Assembly: GCF_013409625.1 (NCBI RefSeq)
Contig: NZ_JACCBF010000001.1
Span: 5,583,001 to 5,647,000, forward strand
Source: Nocardioides kongjuensis
GTDB taxonomy: Bacteria; Actinomycetota; Actinomycetes; Propionibacteriales; Nocardioidaceae
DNA: 64,000 nucleotides
Direction of reading: 5' to 3'
Made by a program: the position numbers and the translations under genes. Below are positions 60,610 through 64,000 of the stretch, piece after piece (the first letter of the stretch is position 1; the number at the start of each line of letters is the position of its first letter). Below the pieces are notes generated by a model. The model made no database searches. It worked only from the letters and a program-made list of their open reading frames with translations, and was not told the origin of the DNA.

Positions 60610-60790
60610 CGGACGTCTGGATGCCTAGGAATCGGACATCTGGATCCGAAGAATCGGACATCTGGGGCTCTATCCACAGGGGCCAGTGGTCCGAATTTCG
60701 GACATCTGGGAGGGCCGTCAGGTGTCCGGTTCTCGCACGTCTGGGTTACCCGGTATCGGCGTCGCAGGTGTACGTGAATCGGACGTCTGG
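60610..60790. repeat. Six iteron-like repeats, candidate replication origin or operator array
   Basis: The core CGGACRTCTGG occurs at 60610-60620, 60633-60643, 60655-60665, 60699-60709, 60734-60744 (one mismatch) and 60780-60790, all in the same orientation. Most copies share a longer form GAATCGGACATCTGG. The first four are 23, 22 and 44 bp apart, close to two or four helical turns. The last copy lies inside the 3' end of the winged-helix gene; the others fill the 242-nt gap (60504-60745), which holds no gene. Confidence 0.85.
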
Positions 60791-61108
60791 ACGGTCCGGG
60801 ATGGTGAGCCGGTAGCGGGGCGAGCGGTACTGGCGGGCGGCCTCGATCTGGACCATCCATCCGGCCTCGACGAGGGCCTTCAGGGCGCGGTGGAGGGTGT
60901 CGCGGGATCGGATGCCGGTGTGCTCGGCGAGGGTGACGGAGTCAACCCACGACACGTCGTCGTCGGCGATCTCGCCGGTTCTGGGGTCTTTGGCGCCGGC
61001 GTAGCGGATGTAGGTGAGGGCGACGAGTTTCTCGTTGGGGCGGAGGGCGTTGGGGGCCCAGATCGCGTCGCTGTAGCGGCTGCGGAAGGTCTTCGGTGCG
61101 CGGCTCAC
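60746..61108 (-). CDS. Winged-helix phage replication/regulatory protein
   Basis: A 120-residue protein with the pattern of a phage replication initiator N-terminal domain: LRPNEKLVALTYIRYA, a helix-turn-helix with TLAEHTGIRSRDTLHRALKA, then ALVEAGWMVQI and YRLTI at the C-terminus. It lacks a helicase-loader domain. Its last codons contain one iteron and the rest lie immediately downstream, recalling lambda-like phages with the origin within or beside the initiator gene. It could also be a repressor-type regulator of these sites. The start is GTG 61108. Confidence 0.7.
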   Translation of the reverse strand: MSRAPKTFRSRYSDAIWAPNALRPNEKLVALTYIRYAGAKDPRTGEIADDDVSWVDSVTLAEHTGIRSRDTLHRALKALVEAGWMVQIEAARQYRSPRYRLTIPDRPDVRFTYTCDADTG

Positions 61109-61380
61109 CGGATCTCCTCCCACTGGGTGCGGATGACGGTGCGGCGGGCGATGCCGACCGGGCCGTGGGTGCCGTGGCCGTGGGTGAGGGCCATGACGTC
61201 GGCGGGGCAGGTGGCGCCTTCGAGGTGGATGGTCTGGCCGCGGTCGACGACAGCCCACTCGATGTCGACGAGCCCGGCGTCGCGCAGGAGCTGGATCGCC
61301 CATCGGACGGCGCAGACGCACCACTCGCCGCCGTCGCAGGGGGCGTCGGAGAGTGCAGCGGCGATGGGGTCGTCATGCAT
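61105..61380 (-). CDS. Small phage protein of unknown function
   Basis: A 91-residue protein with CDGGEWCVCAVRWAIQLL near the N-terminus (three Cys) and a His-rich ALTHGHGTHGPVG later. These might bind metal. There is no membrane helix. ATG 61380 overlaps the Dam-like gene end by 8 nt. I do not recognise a family. Confidence 0.58.
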   Translation of the reverse strand: MHDDPIAAALSDAPCDGGEWCVCAVRWAIQLLRDAGLVDIEWAVVDRGQTIHLEGATCPADVMALTHGHGTHGPVGIARRTVIRTQWEEIR

Positions 61381-61915
61381 CGGCGTGCTCCAGTTGGTCG
61401 TCGAACAAGCCACCGGCGACGTACCCCGGCGTCCACTGGAGCGGCGGTGTCCAGGTCAGCAGCACCACGCCGAACGGTGGCCGGCTGTTCGGCTCGATCG
61501 CCGTGTCCCCGGGCTTCAGGAACCGCCACCGGCCTCGTTGGAACTCGGTGCGGAGCGGGGATCCGGGGCGGTCGCGGAACGGCTCGACCATCTGCTGCCA
61601 CCAGGACTGCTCGGTGCGGTTGGCCGGTAGGAGCATCGTGATGCCGGACGTCGACGCCCAGCATTCCCACGCCTTCCGGACCCACGGGCCGATGTCGGAG
61701 TACGGGGGGTTGCACCAGACGCGTTCGCCGGTCCAGAACCGCCCGCACTTCGTGTTGTGCGCGGCGGCAGCGACGTCGACCGTGAACGGGCCGTGTGTCT
61801 CGTCGATGCGGGCGAAGTCGATCGGGTGGGTGGCTCGGTCGTCCACGTCGGCGTCGACGCCGCGGCGGGTGGTCTGCTGGGGGTGGTTCTGGGCCTTGAA
61901 CCCGCTGAGCGTCAC
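61373..61915 (-). CDS. Phage N6-adenine DNA methyltransferase (Dam-like)
   Basis: A 180-residue enzyme of the phage-type Dam family. The catalytic motif is WCNPPYSDIGPWV (NPPY), preceded by FTVDVAAAAHNTKC (SAM-binding region) and followed by TMLLPANRTEQSWW. Such enzymes methylate adenine and often protect phage DNA from host restriction. No matching restriction enzyme is present. It starts at ATG 61915, 3 nt after the ASCH gene stop. Confidence 0.88.
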   Translation of the reverse strand: MTLSGFKAQNHPQQTTRRGVDADVDDRATHPIDFARIDETHGPFTVDVAAAAHNTKCGRFWTGERVWCNPPYSDIGPWVRKAWECWASTSGITMLLPANRTEQSWWQQMVEPFRDRPGSPLRTEFQRGRWRFLKPGDTAIEPNSRPPFGVVLLTWTPPLQWTPGYVAGGLFDDQLEHADA

Positions 61916-61918
61916 GGT

Positions 61919-62410
61919 TCAGGCCTCCTCGCGGAGCTGGTCGAGGACGTCCTGGTCGGGGGTCCAGAGGCCTAGCCGCCCCTTGCAGGGGATCGGGTCG
62001 ATAGGTCGGGGGTCCTCGAGCACGAGGTGGACGACGTCGCGTCGACCGCGGCCGCCGTGCTCGATGTACGACTGCTCGGCCCACGGGGAGTCGCAGCACA
62101 CCACGGACCGGATGACGGAGCTGCCCCATTCGGCGTCGATCGCGGACTCTGCAAGGTGGACGTCGACGAGCCGGGCAACGCCGATGATCGCGCCGTACGT
62201 CAGCTCCTCGCCGAGGTAGTCGCCGACCTGACACCCTCGGGTCTCGGCCAGGATCTCGGGCACGACGTCGCAGCCACGCTGACTGAGCCGGGCGCCGGCG
62301 TGGATTGCGAGAGGGCCGCGGTACTTCCACGCCTGGGTGCGGTTCTCGATGGTCTTGCCGCCGTGGACGATCGCCCACGCCCACGGCTGCTGCACGGTGA
62401 GGGCCTTCAT
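61919..62410 (-). CDS. ASCH domain protein
   Basis: A 163-residue protein with an ASCH domain signature at the start: MKALTVQQPWAWAIVHGGKT, then IENRTQAWKYRGPLAIHAGA. The segment GAIIGVARLVDVHLAE follows. ASCH proteins have a PUA-like fold and bind RNA or modified nucleotides; YqfB-type members hydrolyse N4-acetylcytidine. It lies between two DNA methyltransferase regions, so a nucleic-acid role fits. Specific activity is unknown. ATG 62410 is the start. Confidence 0.78.
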   Translation of the reverse strand: MKALTVQQPWAWAIVHGGKTIENRTQAWKYRGPLAIHAGARLSQRGCDVVPEILAETRGCQVGDYLGEELTYGAIIGVARLVDVHLAESAIDAEWGSSVIRSVVCCDSPWAEQSYIEHGGRGRRDVVHLVLEDPRPIDPIPCKGRLGLWTPDQDVLDQLREEA

Positions 62411-62802
62411 GGTGTTCCTGCCTTCTGGTTGTAGTGCGCGAGGGTGCGCTGGTGGGCGGCGTACGCGTCGACGACAGCGAGGGGGACACGGCCACGGCGC
62501 CCGGGTTCGACCAGCCCCTGCTCGACGGCCCACGCCCGCACGGTGGCGGTGGTGACGCCTAGCTGGGCGAGCCGGAGGTCGACGGGCAGCGGGGGTCGGC
62601 GCCGCGGGTCCTGCTCGGTCGCCGTGCGCGTCGCGACGGGTGGGGGAGTCTCGGCCTGGATCTCGGCTTCGGTGGCGGCGAGCAGCGCGCGGAGCCGGGC
62701 GGTGGGGGTGCCTTGGCGTGCGGCGTACTCGAGCTCGACGGTGACGCGGTGGCGGAGCGCGTGGAGCTGCTGGAGCCGCGTCCCGGTCCGGACCCCGCTC
62801 AC
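62407..62802 (-). CDS. Lsr2-type DNA-binding domain protein
   Basis: A 131-residue protein. The N-terminal half (about 1-70) is a helical or coiled-coil segment (LHALRHRVTVELEYAARQ) followed by a Pro-rich linker. The C-terminal part resembles the Lsr2 DNA-binding domain: TTATVRAWAVEQGLV, then GRRGRVPLAVVDAYAAH, with the RGR AT-hook-like motif. Lsr2 silences foreign AT-rich DNA in actinobacteria, and some phages carry versions of it. The Lsr2 N-terminal oligomerisation fold is not seen. The start is GTG 62802. Confidence 0.7.
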   Translation of the reverse strand: MSGVRTGTRLQQLHALRHRVTVELEYAARQGTPTARLRALLAATEAEIQAETPPPVATRTATEQDPRRRPPLPVDLRLAQLGVTTATVRAWAVEQGLVEPGRRGRVPLAVVDAYAAHQRTLAHYNQKAGTP

Positions 62803-64000
62803 GCTGCAACCGCCAGCGTGCGGCCGGTGAGCGCGGCGAGGATGTGCGCGGCGAGGAGCGGGGGGACTGCGTTCCCGACCTGCTCGAACTGCTTGGTGCG
62901 CGGGCCCTGCCAGGGGTAGTCCCACGGGAAGGACTGCAAGACGCCGCCTTCGGCGACGGTGATCTTGACGCCGCCTTCGGCGTTCTGGCGGGACACGTCG
63001 AGCCGGTAGCCGGGCGGGCTGACGGTGTCTGCGCCGAACGATCCGACGATCGTGGTGGCCGGCCGGGTGCGGATCCACTCCATGGACGAGGAGTTGTTCC
63101 CGAACGCCATGGTGGGCGCTGGCTCCGCCAGCGCCCGGACGGCGGCGTTCTGCTGGTTCCCCATCCGCAGCACCCACTGCTCGCCGGCCTTGGAGGTCAG
63201 CGTCGGCGCCGGGCGCTCGATCGAGCCCAGCGCGGTGGGGACCACCGTGCCTCCCGGGCCCTTGCTGTTGGTGCGCCGGTCGATCGCCGCCGCCAGCCGC
63301 TTCCGGTAGCCCGCGTTGGCGAAGGGCTCAGCGCCTCCGGTCTTCCCGCCGCCGCTGCTGATGGTCGCGGCGGGCTCGTCCTCGAATCCGATCCCGAGCG
63401 CGGCGGCCATGCTGACCCACTTCGCGCGGCCGCCGCCGAACAGGTCCCCGTCCTCGGGGTGCTCGGCGTGCGTCGGTGTCGGCGGCGCGACGATCGAGAC
63501 GCGGGACGCCATGTAGATGGCGCGCTTCCGGGTCTGGGGCACGCCGTAGTCGGCCGCGTTCACCACGCCGGTCCACACCGACCAGCCGCGCTGACGCATC
63601 TCGTAGCCGTAGACCTCCCACAGCGGCAGCACGGCGGGGACCTGCTCCATCGCGACCCGCTCGGGGTCGAGGTCGAGGATCCGGCGGGCGGGCTCCAACA
63701 CCAGCGCAGCGATGAACGCGTCGTCCCGGGCGGCCTTCTCGACCTTCTCCGGGCTCCACCGCTTCTCGGGCTTCCGGGCTTCGTTCTCCTCCGTCCGGGC
63801 GGGCAGCGTGTGCTCGCGGTAGATCTCCTCGCGGACCTCGGCGCGGCAGTCGTCGCCCGCGAACATGCGGCGGATGCCGTCCGCGAGGACGCCGAGCGCG
63901 GCGCGGCCGGTTCCCTTGCCGGCGGTGGAGAACAGCGTGCAGGGCGGCGAGCTGATGTAGAGCGGGATCTTGCCGCGCCAGGGGCGGGCGTCGTGGGTGG
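62799..64000 (-). CDS. C5-cytosine DNA methyltransferase, cut by the window end
   Basis: At least 400 codons of a C5 methyltransferase; the frame stays open to base 64000, so the N-terminus with the SAM motif is missing. The catalytic motif IV is ISSPPCTLFS (Cys in PPC, near 63925), motif VI is MEQVPAVLPLWEVYG (ExV), motif VIII is YGVPQTRKRAIYM (QxRxR) and motifs IX-X end in VGNAVPPLLAAHIL. The variable target-recognition region lies between. An ATG at 63866 falls after the PPC motif and cannot be the true start. The recognition site is unknown. Confidence 0.88.
   Translation of the reverse strand, partial: THDARPWRGKIPLYISSPPCTLFSTAGKGTGRAALGVLADGIRRMFAGDDCRAEVREEIYREHTLPARTEENEARKPEKRWSPEKVEKAARDDAFIAALVLEPARRILDLDPERVAMEQVPAVLPLWEVYGYEMRQRGWSVWTGVVNAADYGVPQTRKRAIYMASRVSIVAPPTPTHAEHPEDGDLFGGGRAKWVSMAAALGIGFEDEPAATISSGGGKTGGAEPFANAGYRKRLAAAIDRRTNSKGPGGTVVPTALGSIERPAPTLTSKAGEQWVLRMGNQQNAAVRALAEPAPTMAFGNNSSSMEWIRTRPATTIVGSFGADTVSPPGYRLDVSRQNAEGGVKITVAEGGVLQSFPWDYPWQGPRTKQFEQVGNAVPPLLAAHILAALTGRTLAVAA

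Larger units (their letters stand above)
40745..64000. mobile_element. Siphovirus-type prophage, right end outside the window
   Basis: From the integrase onward all recognisable genes are phage-like: integrase, lysis, tail, capsid, portal, terminase, HNH, replication-type and methyltransferase genes in the order of an HK97-like siphovirus. The left border is placed between the end of the secreted-protein gene's upstream region (about 40745) and the integrase start (40910). No tRNA lies there. The other border is beyond base 64000, so the direct repeat of the att site cannot be seen. Confidence 0.9.

Noticed and set aside
60604..60790. Repeat region considered as a CRISPR array
   Set aside because: Repeats are only 11-15 bp, spacings are irregular (22 to 46 bp), sequences diverge and there are no cas genes.
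60591..60860. Minus-strand frame across the repeats with repeated Pro-Asp-Val-Arg
   Set aside because: The repeated peptide is simply the iteron read in one frame; there is no start context and it overlaps the end of the winged-helix gene.
63476..63715. Plus-strand short frame inside the C5 methyltransferase
   Set aside because: Arg/Ser-rich shadow translation inside a gene with conserved motifs on the other strand.

Overview
The window is high-GC actinobacterial DNA. It most resembles Nocardioides or another member of the Nocardioidaceae. The evidence is the codon usage, the paired clpP1-clpP2-clpX locus with tig and tRNA genes nearby, an LpdA-type flavoprotein, an actinobacterial Glu-type RpiB, and many genes with a TANNNT box only 6-7 nt before the start codon (leaderless promoters). 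The genus is an inference; no rRNA is present.

Left chromosomal part (1-40740). 1-9008 is a compact type VII-secretion-like locus: the end of a transglutaminase-like membrane protein, a 1454-residue FHA/FtsK-type ATPase (EccC/EssC-like), three WXG100-type proteins (one bare, one fused to a CHAP peptidoglycan hydrolase, one with a glycine-rich hydrophobic tail), a 205-residue possible chaperone or immunity protein, and a secreted Cys-containing protein. 9022-11521 is a polar amino-acid ABC importer. 11566-18840 is mostly housekeeping: flavoprotein reductase, RpiB, Fpg/Nei glycosylase, PP2C-type phosphatase, tRNA-Gly, tRNA-Pro, trigger factor, lipase-like hydrolase and SRPBCC protein. 18818-23044 holds a CPBP protease, a two-component system and a PQQ-propeller lipoprotein. 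23198-25874 is clpP1-clpP2-clpX. 26002-26953 is a three-gene membrane cluster (DUF1469, DUF3618-like, DUF4235). Then come valS, a SpoIID-like protein, benE with a divergent XRE-cupin regulator, a DUF4873/TetR/AurF diiron oxygenase group, an epimerase/TetR divergent pair, a bPH2-bPH2-PemK-like operon, a diguanylate cyclase and a small secreted protein.

Right part (about 40745-64000, cut by the window end) is a siphovirus-type prophage. A tyrosine integrase and three small genes run on the plus strand. All other phage genes run on the minus strand, so the phage order reads from high to low coordinates: C5 cytosine methyltransferase (cut), Lsr2-type DNA-binding protein, ASCH protein, Dam-like adenine methyltransferase, a small protein, a winged-helix replication-type protein followed by six iteron-like repeats, small zinc proteins and HNH nuclease, terminase, DUF6221 protein, portal, prohead protease, HK97-type capsid, head-tail connectors, tail tube, frameshifted tail chaperone, tape measure, a large tail/fibre protein with a collar domain, and a lysis region. 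The lysis region has an XhlA-like protein, a membrane-anchored collagen-like protein, an M15 endolysin, an EEP-family nuclease and a holin-like protein.

Most phage genes overlap by ATGA or GTGA, which fits one long transcript. A hairpin before the capsid gene and the iteron region are the clearest internal control sites. Genes missed by a simple long-ORF search and recovered here are the partial gene at 1-375, the frameshifted chaperone extension at 51622-51780, a 55-residue zinc-finger protein at 59756-59923, and the catalytic part of the C5 methyltransferase up to the window end.
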